From JBASNZ01 sp049657775 (GTDB lineage: Bacteria; Actinomycetota; Coriobacteriia; Anaerosomatales; Anaerosomataceae), in the NCBI GenBank assembly GCA_049657775.1, contig JBASNZ010000027.1:1-13187 (forward strand): a stretch of 13,187 nucleotides of DNA, in the 5' to 3' direction. The position numbers were made by a program, and so were the translations under genes. Shown in pieces: positions 5,714-12,933 of the stretch; positions within the stretch are counted from its first letter, which is position 1, and the number at the start of each line of letters is the position of its first letter. The notes beneath the pieces were generated by a model. It was not told the DNA's origin, did no database searches, and saw only the letters and a list, made by a program, of their open reading frames with translations.

Positions 5714-8278
5714 ATGACCTCCAATCCGTTCGGCCGCCATCTTCACAACCAGATCGTCTACCCGCTACTTGCGGCGCTGGTGGCGGTCGGCGTCGTGGCG
5801 GTGGTGGTCGCGGTAACACTCATCGGTCAGGTCATCGAGAGGTGGATCGACCAGAACGCGCGGGCGACGCTCGTCAACGTGTCCTCGCGACTGGACGAGG
5901 CAAGCAGCGACATGGAGCGCAGCATCAAGATGGTCGCCGAAGACCGGCGCTTCGAAGAGGCCGTTCAGACCGGCGACGTGCAGACCATCTCAGGCATGCT
6001 CGTCCTCATGAACCAGTCGCTCGCGGCCGACAACGTTCTGGTTCTGGATGATTCGGGAGCGGTCATCGCCTCGACGGGGCGGCTACAGCTTGCGCCCGGT
6101 GATTTCCCACTCGGGGAGGGCGACCGGGACTGGGTCACCATCTCGATGAGCCACCCGATCCTTCTCGGTGTCGCAGAGGACTACACACTCACGGCGCTGC
6201 ACCCCGTGAAGGGACCCGGCGACGGTAAGTACACGCTGCTGGTGTCCACGGTCGTCGATGACGCCTTCGTGGCGAGCATCTCTGAGGGTGCCGAGGCGGG
6301 GGTGTGCCTTCTAGATGCGAACAAGCGGCCGATCGCCGTATCGGTTCCCGACATCCGCGGGGCGGCGGACCTGCGGGCCGCGCTCCGGAAGTCCGATCCG
6401 GTCGTGCTCTCGGCCATCACTGGACTGCCCTCTGATGGTACCCGGCCACTTCGGGTTCTCGGTACGCAGTACCGCATCAAGGCGACCGAGATCAGCTTTG
6501 AGAATGATCCGACGGGCAGTAAAGCGTATCTTGCCGTGGCCATGCCCACCACCGTTTCCGAGGACGCGAGAGCCACAACCACGAACCTCATCTCGATGTG
6601 GTCGGTCGTCGCTGTCCTGTTCCTGGTCATGCTCAACTGGTACATGGCGCGGCGGGTCAGCCAGCCGCTGGCCAGCCTGTCGGCCAGCGTCGGCCGTGTC
6701 GCGGATGGGGACTTTTCGGCAAAGGTGTCGTTCAGCGGCGACAACGAGATAACCGAGCTGGCGGACAACTTCAACCTCATGACCGACTCGCTCCGTGAGC
6801 GAACCGAGAGTCTCACCAAGAAGGTGCTCGAACTCGCCACGCTCTACGAGATGAGCCGGGCGCTCGGTGCCACGCTCGACCTCGACCTGCTGCTGGACTC
6901 CGTGCTCGACTCGGCAATGCGGATCTTCAACGTCGAACTCGGCTACGTGACCCTGCTCGACCGGGAGTCCGGCGCGATCGAGGTGCGGGCATGGCGAGGA
7001 GCCGAGCAGGCGCGCCCGGACGAGGCGGCTGTGCGAAGCTCCATGTCCGAATGGGTCATTCGCGAGAGCCGGCCGCTCATCTTCAACCCGCCCCGGGACA
7101 GCCAGGAGGCGTCGACTCGCGTCGACTCGGTCAGTGGCGCTCTGGCTGCCCTGTGTGTGCCACTCATCTCGGGCGAGGGCACGATCGGGGCGATCACCGT
7201 CGGCAGCCGCGACGCGAGCCAGCGCTTCACGAGCGACGACGTCAGGCTGCTTGCGACGATCGCGAACCACGTGACCATCGCAATCGGCAACATCGACCTG
7301 TTCTCAAGCCTGCAGGACGCCTACCTGGCCACCGTTCGTGCGCTTGCCGCCGCCGTCGATGCTAAGGACCCGTACACCCGGGGCCACTCGGACAGGGTGG
7401 CGCAGTTCGCGCTCGTGATCGGCGAGAGCATGAACCTGTCGCTCGAGCAGCGCACCGCGCTCGAGATGGCCGCGTACCTGCATGACATCGGGAAGATCGG
7501 CATTCCCGAGGAGATCCTCCTCAAGCCGGGAAAGCTGTCGGATGAAGAGATGGGGCAGATGCGGCATCACCCGCTCATCGGCGCCAACATCCTCAAGCCG
7601 ATCGCGTTCCCGTGGCCGATCGCGCCGGTCGTGAGGCACCATCACGAGCACTACGATGGCCGGGGCTACCCGGCAGGCCTCAAGGGCGAAGAGATCCCGA
7701 TGCTCGCGCGCGTGCTCACGGTTGCGGACGCCTACGAGGCGATGATCGCGGACCGTCCGTATCGCCGTGGCCGCTCCGAGCAGGACGCGGTTCTCGAACT
7801 TAGGCGCTGCTCGGGCTCGCACTTCGACCCCAGGGTCGTCGACGCGTTCATCCACGTCCTTGAGGAGAAGCCCGACATCCTGATCCAGGGCGACGACTCC
7901 CGCATCCGAGACCTCGAACCGGAAGAGATGCGCGCGGTGTTCGTAGCACTCTGCGACGGGATGTTCGGCAACTTCCGCAAGCTTGGCGGCCCCAGGCTCG
8001 CGGCCAACCTTGAGCAGGAGATCAACGCTCGATTCGCCGTGGAGGGACTGCCGTACTCGCTCAACGCGGGGCATCTCGTCGCAGACGACGATGGCGAGTT
8101 CACGACCGAGGTGCGGATCGAGCGCATGCGCCGTGCCATGGGGGCGATCAGCACCTTTATCGAGCGGACGTCCGGAGCGAGCCTGGTGTCACACTTCTAC
8201 GCCGAGGCGCTCGAGGCGCTGCCCGAGCGGATGCGCCAGAGCGCCGAGTCTCTCGGCCTCCACGTGTCAGACAACTGA
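5714..8278 (+). CDS. Membrane sensor HD-GYP protein (Cache-like sensor, HAMP, GAF, HD-GYP, unknown C-terminal domain)
   Basis: This encodes 854 residues. A membrane segment (about 16-40) leads to an external region (about 41-290) that looks like a Cache-type sensor, for example VLVLDDSGAVIAS. A second membrane segment (about 293-311) is followed by a HAMP domain (about 312-365), a coiled linker (RERTESLTKKVLELATLYEM) and a GAF domain (about 385-530). The HD-GYP domain (about 535-720) has DAKDPYTRGHSDRV, the catalytic pair H590-D591 in LHDIGKIGIPEEIL, RHHHEHYDGRGYP with R650-G-Y-P653, and ADAYEAMIADRPYR. All key residues are present, so active c-di-GMP hydrolysis is expected from family knowledge. 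About 120 residues after it (731-854) match no domain I recognise. The ATG lies 10 bases after the lipoprotein gene, with only a weak ribosome site, implying cotranscription and perhaps coupling. Confidence 0.92.
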   Translation: MTSNPFGRHLHNQIVYPLLAALVAVGVVAVVVAVTLIGQVIERWIDQNARATLVNVSSRLDEASSDMERSIKMVAEDRRFEEAVQTGDVQTISGMLVLMNQSLAADNVLVLDDSGAVIASTGRLQLAPGDFPLGEGDRDWVTISMSHPILLGVAEDYTLTALHPVKGPGDGKYTLLVSTVVDDAFVASISEGAEAGVCLLDANKRPIAVSVPDIRGAADLRAALRKSDPVVLSAITGLPSDGTRPLRVLGTQYRIKATEISFENDPTGSKAYLAVAMPTTVSEDARATTTNLISMWSVVAVLFLVMLNWYMARRVSQPLASLSASVGRVADGDFSAKVSFSGDNEITELADNFNLMTDSLRERTESLTKKVLELATLYEMSRALGATLDLDLLLDSVLDSAMRIFNVELGYVTLLDRESGAIEVRAWRGAEQARPDEAAVRSSMSEWVIRESRPLIFNPPRDSQEASTRVDSVSGALAALCVPLISGEGTIGAITVGSRDASQRFTSDDVRLLATIANHVTIAIGNIDLFSSLQDAYLATVRALAAAVDAKDPYTRGHSDRVAQFALVIGESMNLSLEQRTALEMAAYLHDIGKIGIPEEILLKPGKLSDEEMGQMRHHPLIGANILKPIAFPWPIAPVVRHHHEHYDGRGYPAGLKGEEIPMLARVLTVADAYEAMIADRPYRRGRSEQDAVLELRRCSGSHFDPRVVDAFIHVLEEKPDILIQGDDSRIRDLEPEEMRAVFVALCDGMFGNFRKLGGPRLAANLEQEINARFAVEGLPYSLNAGHLVADDDGEFTTEVRIERMRRAMGAISTFIERTSGASLVSHFYAEALEALPERMRQSAESLGLHVSDN

Positions 8279-8284
8279 CGGCGG

Positions 8285-8313
8285 TCTCCACGCGCTCCTG
8301 ATTGCTGTACACT
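8285..8313 (+). promoter_or_regulatory. Weak promoter candidate for lysC-asd
   Basis: TACACT (8308-8313) matches four of six bases of a -10 box. TCTCCA (8285-8290) is a poor -35 at a 17-base spacing. It begins right after the HD-GYP stop and would give a leader of about 50 bases. The 95-base gap is too short for a lysine riboswitch, and I see no attenuator-like leader peptide. Confidence 0.3.
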
Positions 8314-8363
8314 ATCTCCCAATCTTCACGACCCGCCCGCAGGGGGAGGGTTCCCCGCGCGCC

Positions 8364-8370
8364 GGGAGGT
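8364..8370 (+). promoter_or_regulatory. Ribosome binding site fixing the lysC start
   Basis: GGGAGGT sits three bases before the ATG at 8374 (GGAGG ends four bases before it). It sets this start over the in-frame TTG at 8302, which would add 24 residues before the conserved LIVQKYGGTSVG beginning. Confidence 0.8.
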
Positions 8371-8373
8371 CGC

Positions 8374-9633
8374 ATGGCGCTCATCGTTCAGAAGTACGGA
8401 GGAACGTCGGTCGGGACGACCGAGCGAATCCGCGCGGTCGCGCGCAGGCTGATCGCCCGCAAGGCCGCCGGCGACGACGTGGTCGCTGTGGTATCCGCCA
8501 TGGGTCAGATGACCGATGAGCTCGTGGAGCTTGCCGCCGAGATCTGCACCGATCCGCCAGATCGCGAGATGGACATGCTTCTCTCCACGGGCGAGCAGGT
8601 GTCGATCGCGCTCCTTGCGATGGCCATCCACGCCGATGGCTACGACGCCGTCTCCTTCACGGGCCCCCAGGTGGGCATTGTGACCGATCCGGTGCATGGC
8701 AAAGCCAAGATCCAGGCGGTCCGCGCAGACCGGGTGCGCGATGCGCTTGCTGACGGGAAGATCGTCATCGTCGCGGGCTTTCAGGGCGTGACCGAGGACG
8801 GTCAGATAACCACTCTCGGCCGGGGTGGCTCGGACACCACCGCCGTCGCCGTGGCGGCCGGCATCGACGCCGACGTGTGCGAGATCTACACGGATGTCGA
8901 TGGCGTGTTCTCGGCGGATCCCCGCATCGCCCCCGCGGCGCGCAAGATCGACGCCATCAGTTACGACGAGATGCTCGAGATGGCTGCCAGCGGCGCTGGT
9001 GTCCTGCAGCTCCGCAGCGTCGAATTCGCACGTAATCACGGCGTGGTCATCCACTGCCGTTCATCGTTCAGCGATATCCCCGGCACGATCGTCAAGGAGG
9101 CCGATGAGACCATGGAACAGGCGATCATCTCGGGTGTCACGCACGACACCTCCGAGGCGAAGATAACCATACGGGACGTTCCCGACCGGCCTGGCGTTGC
9201 GGCGACGGTGTTCACCCGTATGGCCGAGGCCGATGTCAACGTGGACATGATCATCCAGAACGTCTCGGAGGACGGGTCGACCGACATATCCTTCACGGCG
9301 CCCAAGACCGACCTCGTCCGCGCGAAGAAGACCGCCGAGGGTGTCGTCGGCGAGCTTGAGGCACGTACCTGGTCGGTGGACGAGTCCATCGCGAAGGTCT
9401 CGCTCGTGGGCGCGGGTATGAAGACCCACCCCGGAGTCGCGGCCAAGATGTTCCGCTCGCTGGCGGATGCCGGAGTCAACATCGACATGATCTCGACCTC
9501 GTCCATCCGCATCTCGTGTGTGGTCGAGGGAGACAAGGTCGGTACGGCGGTGCGTGCGCTTCACACGAGCTTCGGCCTGGATGAGGGATCGGTCCTGGCT
9601 GAAGTGTCGCCCGGTTGCACGGGGAGGGAGTAG
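8374..9633 (+). CDS. lysC: Aspartate kinase
   Basis: This encodes a 419-residue enzyme that phosphorylates L-aspartate, the committed step toward lysine, threonine, methionine and diaminopimelate. The amino-acid kinase domain opens with LIVQKYGGTSVG (K7-Y-G-G-T-S12) and carries LLSTGEQVSIALLAMA and GRGGSDTTAVAVAAGI. It continues with EIYTDVDGVFSADPR and SYDEMLEMAASGAGVLQLRSVEFA. Two ACT domains follow: the first about 263-330 (AKITIRDVPDRPGVAATVF), the second about 343-415 (AKVSLVGAGMKTHPGVAAKMF, then MISTSSIRISCVVEG). This matches the actinobacterial/Bacillus class of feedback-regulated enzymes. Inhibition by lysine with or without threonine is expected, but not readable here. An internal start at 9112 could produce a separate beta subunit. 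The gene ends one base before the asd GTG, with the asd ribosome site inside its last codons. Confidence 0.97.
   Translation: MALIVQKYGGTSVGTTERIRAVARRLIARKAAGDDVVAVVSAMGQMTDELVELAAEICTDPPDREMDMLLSTGEQVSIALLAMAIHADGYDAVSFTGPQVGIVTDPVHGKAKIQAVRADRVRDALADGKIVIVAGFQGVTEDGQITTLGRGGSDTTAVAVAAGIDADVCEIYTDVDGVFSADPRIAPAARKIDAISYDEMLEMAASGAGVLQLRSVEFARNHGVVIHCRSSFSDIPGTIVKEADETMEQAIISGVTHDTSEAKITIRDVPDRPGVAATVFTRMAEADVNVDMIIQNVSEDGSTDISFTAPKTDLVRAKKTAEGVVGELEARTWSVDESIAKVSLVGAGMKTHPGVAAKMFRSLADAGVNIDMISTSSIRISCVVEGDKVGTAVRALHTSFGLDEGSVLAEVSPGCTGRE
9094..9100 (+). promoter_or_regulatory. Internal Shine-Dalgarno inside lysC
   Basis: A perfect AAGGAGG occurs within the lysC coding sequence, 11 bases before the in-frame ATG at 9112. 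The spacing is a little long but within the workable range. In this frame it encodes Lys-Glu codons (VKEA), so coincidence is possible. Confidence 0.5.
9112..9633 (+). CDS. lysC: Possible aspartate kinase beta (regulatory) subunit from internal in-frame start
   Basis: The ATG at 9112 (Met247 of the full protein) would yield 173 residues containing just the two ACT domains, starting MEQAIISGVTHDTSEAKIT. In Corynebacterium glutamicum and Bacillus subtilis, lysC makes a long alpha and a short in-frame beta chain. From memory the Corynebacterium beta chain starts with a very similar MEEAVLTGV-type sequence and has about 172 residues, so position and length agree. An AAGGAGG lies 11 bases upstream. 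What is seen is the start, the ribosome site and the homologous position. That it is actually translated is inference. Confidence 0.55.
   Translation: MEQAIISGVTHDTSEAKITIRDVPDRPGVAATVFTRMAEADVNVDMIIQNVSEDGSTDISFTAPKTDLVRAKKTAEGVVGELEARTWSVDESIAKVSLVGAGMKTHPGVAAKMFRSLADAGVNIDMISTSSIRISCVVEGDKVGTAVRALHTSFGLDEGSVLAEVSPGCTGRE
9623..9627 (+). promoter_or_regulatory. Ribosome binding site fixing a GTG start for asd
   Basis: GGAGG within the last codons of lysC lies seven bases before the GTG at 9635. The ATG at 9653 has only AAGG two bases before it, too close to work well, so GTG is preferred. Confidence 0.7.
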
Positions 9634-9634
9634 G

Positions 9635-10660
9635 GTGACCTGGACCAAGGATATGTCGGCGCGACCGGTCGTTGCCGTTGCCGGCGCCACCGGAGCCGTC
9701 GGCATCGAGATGCTGAAGGTGCTCGAAGAGCGCGCGTTCCCCGCGTCGCGGGTCCTGGCGCTCGCGTCGTCCCGCTCTGCGGGCAAGCGGCTACCCTTTG
9801 CTGGTGGCGAGCTGACTGTCGAGGAGATGACGCCCGCGTCGTTTACGGACGTCGACATCGCGCTCTTCTCGGCGGGAGCGGGTGTGAGCAAGCAGTTCCT
9901 CGAGGCAGTCACGGGTGCGGGCGCTGTGATGATCGACAACTCATCGGCGTTTCGGATGGACGACGGCGTGCCGCTTGTGGTTCCCGAGGTCAATCCGACC
10001 GACGTCGCGTGGCATCGTGGTGTCATCGCCAACCCGAACTGCTCCACCATCCAGATGGTCGTCGCGCTCAAGCCTCTGGCGGATCTTGCGCCGATCAAGC
10101 GCGTCGTGGTGTGTACCTACCAGGCGGCAAGCGGCGCAGGCCAGGCGGCCATGGATGAACTGTACGAGCAGACTGGCGAGTTCTTGCGCGGCGACGAGCT
10201 TACCGTGCAGAACTTCGCCCACCGGATCGCGTTCAACTGCATCCCGCAGATCGATGTGTTCATGGACGATGGCTCCACCAAAGAAGAGTGGAAGATGGTC
10301 GTCGAGACCAAGAAGATCATGCACGCGCCCGGAATCGAGGTCGCCGCGACATGCGTCCGCGTCCCGGTGCTGCGCTGCCATTCGGAGGCGATCAACGTGG
10401 AGTTCGTCTCGGCGGTGAGCGTCTCGGATGCAGCAACCGCGCTGGCGGCGACGCCCGGCATCACCGTGATGGACGATCCCCAGAGCAAGACGTACCCGAT
10501 GCCCGCTCTCCTCGAGGGTAGCGACGACGTGTATGTGGGGCGCTTGCGGGAGGATTCCAGCGTGGCGCACGGTCTCCAGATGTGGGTGGTTGCTGACCAG
10601 CTGCGCAAGGGCGCCGCCCTTAACGCCGTTCAGATAGCGGAGTTGCTGTTGCCGCGCTAG
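9635..10660 (+). CDS. asd: Aspartate-semialdehyde dehydrogenase
   Basis: This encodes a 341-residue NADPH-dependent enzyme that reduces aspartyl phosphate, the product of LysC, to aspartate semialdehyde. The N-terminal nucleotide-binding loop is VAVAGATGAVG. Other landmarks are LFSAGAGVSKQF, IDNSSAFRMDDGVPLVVPEVN, the active-site segment IANPNCSTIQM with Cys136, TYQAASGAGQAAMDEL, and the base His249 in RVPVLRCHSEA. The C-terminus has DDVYVGRLREDSS and LQMWVVADQLRKGAALNAVQIAE. Cys136 and His249 are the catalytic residues known for the family. The gene begins one base after the lysC stop at a GTG chosen for its ribosome site. The alternative ATG at 9653 would start MSARPVVAVAGATG. The pair lysC-asd is a common order in Gram-positive bacteria, so joint expression is expected. 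Confidence 0.97.
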   Translation: MTWTKDMSARPVVAVAGATGAVGIEMLKVLEERAFPASRVLALASSRSAGKRLPFAGGELTVEEMTPASFTDVDIALFSAGAGVSKQFLEAVTGAGAVMIDNSSAFRMDDGVPLVVPEVNPTDVAWHRGVIANPNCSTIQMVVALKPLADLAPIKRVVVCTYQAASGAGQAAMDELYEQTGEFLRGDELTVQNFAHRIAFNCIPQIDVFMDDGSTKEEWKMVVETKKIMHAPGIEVAATCVRVPVLRCHSEAINVEFVSAVSVSDAATALAATPGITVMDDPQSKTYPMPALLEGSDDVYVGRLREDSSVAHGLQMWVVADQLRKGAALNAVQIAELLLPR

Positions 10661-10712
10661 TATTGAGGGATGCGAGGAGGGGTCGCGGTCCCACCACGTC
10701 TTGCGGCGCAGC

Positions 10713-10720
10713 AGGAGGAG
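10713..10720 (+). promoter_or_regulatory. Ribosome binding site fixing the response-regulator start
   Basis: AGGAGGAG is centred about eight bases before the ATG at 10725. The in-frame TTG at 10701 lies upstream of this site and would only add a basic non-conserved extension. A weak -10-like TAGTAT at 10658-10663 overlaps the asd stop and is the only promoter hint in the 64-base gap. Confidence 0.8.
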
Positions 10721-10724
10721 ACCC

Positions 10725-11405
10725 ATGGCCGAGACCAACGTGCTCATCGTCGAGGACGACGCGACGATCGCCCGGTTCGTTGAGCTTGAACTCGAGCATG
10801 CCGGATTCGGCGTGCTCCGCGTCGGCGACGGTCCCTCGGGCATCGACCTGCTCGAGGCGAACGACGTGGACCTGGTCATCCTCGACCTGATGCTCCCGGG
10901 TGTCGACGGTCTCGATGTGGCCCGACATATCCGCAAGAAGGGCATCGCGGTTCCTATCCTCATGCTGACCGCCCGCGCCGAGACGCACGACGTGGTGTCG
11001 GGTTTCGAGGCCGGCGCGGACGACTACCTGCGCAAGCCCTTCGAGATCCCCGAACTACTCTCACGAGTGCGCGCGTTGCTCAAGCGGTCGCGCGCAGCGG
11101 TGCCCTCGGCGCCGTTCGAAGCGTCGGGGATCCGCATCGATGCCGAGAAGCGCCAGGCCGTGCAGGGCGGTTCTCCGCTCGACCTCACGGCCAAGGAGTT
11201 CGACCTGCTCTCGTACCTTGTGGGCAACGCGGGTCGCGTCATCTCAAGGGACGAGATCCTCGAGTCCGTCTGGGGCGGCCAGCACGCCACGGACAGCAAT
11301 GTCATCGAGGTTTTCGTGTGTCACTTGCGAAACAAGATCGGTGACAAGGAAGCCAAGGTCATCCAGACGATCCGGGGAGTCGGCTACTTCTTTGCGAGGG
11401 GGTAG
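10725..11405 (+). CDS. OmpR/PhoB-type two-component response regulator
   Basis: This encodes a 226-residue transcription factor. The receiver domain (about 4-120) has the acidic pair D11-D12, phosphoacceptor D54 in VILDLMLPGVDG, T82 in ILMLTARAE, and K104 in DDYLRKPF, so all switch residues are present. The winged-helix DNA-binding domain (about 130-226) shows DLTAKEFDLLSYLVGNAGRVISRDEILESVWG, then DSNVIEVFVCHLRNKIGDK and the closing IQTIRGVGYFFARG. A Cys replaces the usual Arg or His in the recognition-helix segment FVCHLRNKI, a small peculiarity. The histidine kinase follows after seven bases, so the two are almost certainly partners. The regulated genes cannot be read here; linkage to the downstream QueT-family gene is suggestive only. 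Confidence 0.95.
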   Translation: MAETNVLIVEDDATIARFVELELEHAGFGVLRVGDGPSGIDLLEANDVDLVILDLMLPGVDGLDVARHIRKKGIAVPILMLTARAETHDVVSGFEAGADDYLRKPFEIPELLSRVRALLKRSRAAVPSAPFEASGIRIDAEKRQAVQGGSPLDLTAKEFDLLSYLVGNAGRVISRDEILESVWGGQHATDSNVIEVFVCHLRNKIGDKEAKVIQTIRGVGYFFARG

Positions 11406-11412
11406 CGTCTAG

Positions 11413-12933
11413 ATGCGCCCGTATTCCATACGTGCGCGCGTCCTGTACCTGTCAATCGTCTTCGCGATCATGCTTGTCGGCAGTGTGACGTTGGCGACGT
11501 ACTTCTTCGTCGCCGATGGCATGTCTCGCTCTGCCGAGAACACCGCGCTTCGCCTTTCTCACCTTACGAGCAGCTCCATCGCCAAAGCGATCACCGATGC
11601 CAAGCTCGACGCCGAGGCGTCGGGCCTTGAAGGTGACGAGCGCGAGCGCGAAGCGAAGCGGCTTGTGATGCGCAGCGTCAGGGAGATGTTCTCGGTCACG
11701 GCCGGTCCCGACGAGGGCGCGTATGCGCTCTACATCCAGGAGGAGCCGGACGGGCCGCTTGCGCTCGCGTGGTTCAGTGACGAACGGGCGATCGTCGAAT
11801 CAAGCGCCGACCGTGCGACTGCGGTAGTGAACCGGCAACCCATGCACCTCGGGCCCATCGGCGCGAAGCTCCTGGCCGGCATGTTCGTTAAGGCCGACCT
11901 TGGCGTGTACATCATCCACATCCCTCTCGCTCTGCCAGACGACACCACCGGCGTTCTCGACGTGGTCTACTACCCCGTCCGAGAGGAGGGCATCCTCGAC
12001 TCCGCCCGTCGCCCGATGTTCATCGTTGGCGTGTTCGCTCTGCTCGTGGCCGTGATGACTATGCAGATCATCACGGGGTGGGTCCTTTCGCTGGTAGAGA
12101 ACGTGAAGATCGCGGCGGATTCCATCGACGCCGGACAGCTTGACGTGCACTTGCCGGAGGAGGGCGAGCACGAGATAGCTGAACTCGCGCACTCGCTCAA
12201 TCAACTCGTCGACAGGCTCAGGCGACGTGCCGAGGCGCAGACGCGGTTCATTGCCGACGCGTCGCACGAGCTGGCGACGCCGGTAGCCGGCATCCGGGGG
12301 TACGTGAACATCCTGCGTGCATGGGGTGCCGAGGACCCGGCCATGCGCGAGGAAGCGATCTCGGCCATCGACCGCGAATCGCGACGGATGGCGCGGCTCA
12401 CCGCCGACCTCCTCTCGATGATTCGAAGTGAGGAGGTCCTGGAGTTCAAGAGCATTCGCTATGACATCAACGCGATCAGCCGCGAGGTGCTCGCGGGTGG
12501 CGCAACGCGCTACCTCGACAAGAGCCTGGAGTTCATCGGCCCCGACGAAGGCCCGCTGTGGCTCTACGGCGATCCGGACCGCATAGAGGAGGCCCTCGGC
12601 ATCCTTGTGGATAACGCATGCAAGTACACACCCGTTGGCGGGCGTGTACAGATATCGACGAGGCGTCATCGAGACCGGGTGATCATCGAAGTGGCGGACA
12701 CGGGCGTCGGCATCGCCGAGGGGGACATCCCCAACATCTTCGACCGCTTCTACCGCAGCGACGTGTCGCGATCGAAACAGACCGGCGGATTCGGTCTGGG
12801 CCTTTCGATCGCCAAGCACATCGTGGACGCCAGCGGGGGTATGATCTGGGTTCGCAGCAAGGAAGGGTCGGGCACGACCTTCCTGATCTCGCTTGCCCGC
12901 AATAAGCCCAGAGAGACAAAGGACGCACAGTGA
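11413..12933 (+). CDS. Membrane sensor histidine kinase, partner of the upstream regulator
   Basis: This encodes a 506-residue kinase. A first membrane helix (about 10-33) is followed by an external sensor region (about 34-199) with a charged helix (DERERE) and no domain I recognise. A second membrane helix (about 201-226) leads to a HAMP domain (about 227-275). The dimerisation/phosphoacceptor domain has H285 in FIADASHELATPVAGIRGY. The ATP-binding domain has the N box with N401 (ILVDNACKYTP), the G1 box VADTGVGIAEGDIP (D429), the F box FDRFYRSD and the G2 box GGFGLGLSIAKHIV. The H box reads SHELATP where SHELRTP is commonest, a variant I would not call inactivating. The ATG follows the regulator stop by seven bases, with a G-rich ribosome site (11398-11402). 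The stop overlaps the next gene's GTG by four bases. Confidence 0.94.
   Translation: MRPYSIRARVLYLSIVFAIMLVGSVTLATYFFVADGMSRSAENTALRLSHLTSSSIAKAITDAKLDAEASGLEGDEREREAKRLVMRSVREMFSVTAGPDEGAYALYIQEEPDGPLALAWFSDERAIVESSADRATAVVNRQPMHLGPIGAKLLAGMFVKADLGVYIIHIPLALPDDTTGVLDVVYYPVREEGILDSARRPMFIVGVFALLVAVMTMQIITGWVLSLVENVKIAADSIDAGQLDVHLPEEGEHEIAELAHSLNQLVDRLRRRAEAQTRFIADASHELATPVAGIRGYVNILRAWGAEDPAMREEAISAIDRESRRMARLTADLLSMIRSEEVLEFKSIRYDINAISREVLAGGATRYLDKSLEFIGPDEGPLWLYGDPDRIEEALGILVDNACKYTPVGGRVQISTRRHRDRVIIEVADTGVGIAEGDIPNIFDRFYRSDVSRSKQTGGFGLGLSIAKHIVDASGGMIWVRSKEGSGTTFLISLARNKPRETKDAQ

Noticed and set aside
8279..8373. Possible lysine riboswitch or leader-peptide attenuator before lysC
   Set aside because: The gap is 95 bases, much shorter than a lysine riboswitch, and I see neither its conserved core nor a Lys- or Thr-rich short open frame.
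10661..10724. Terminator between asd and the response regulator
   Set aside because: I find no convincing inverted repeat; only the ribosome site and a weak -10-like TAGTAT are present, so read-through from lysC-asd remains possible.
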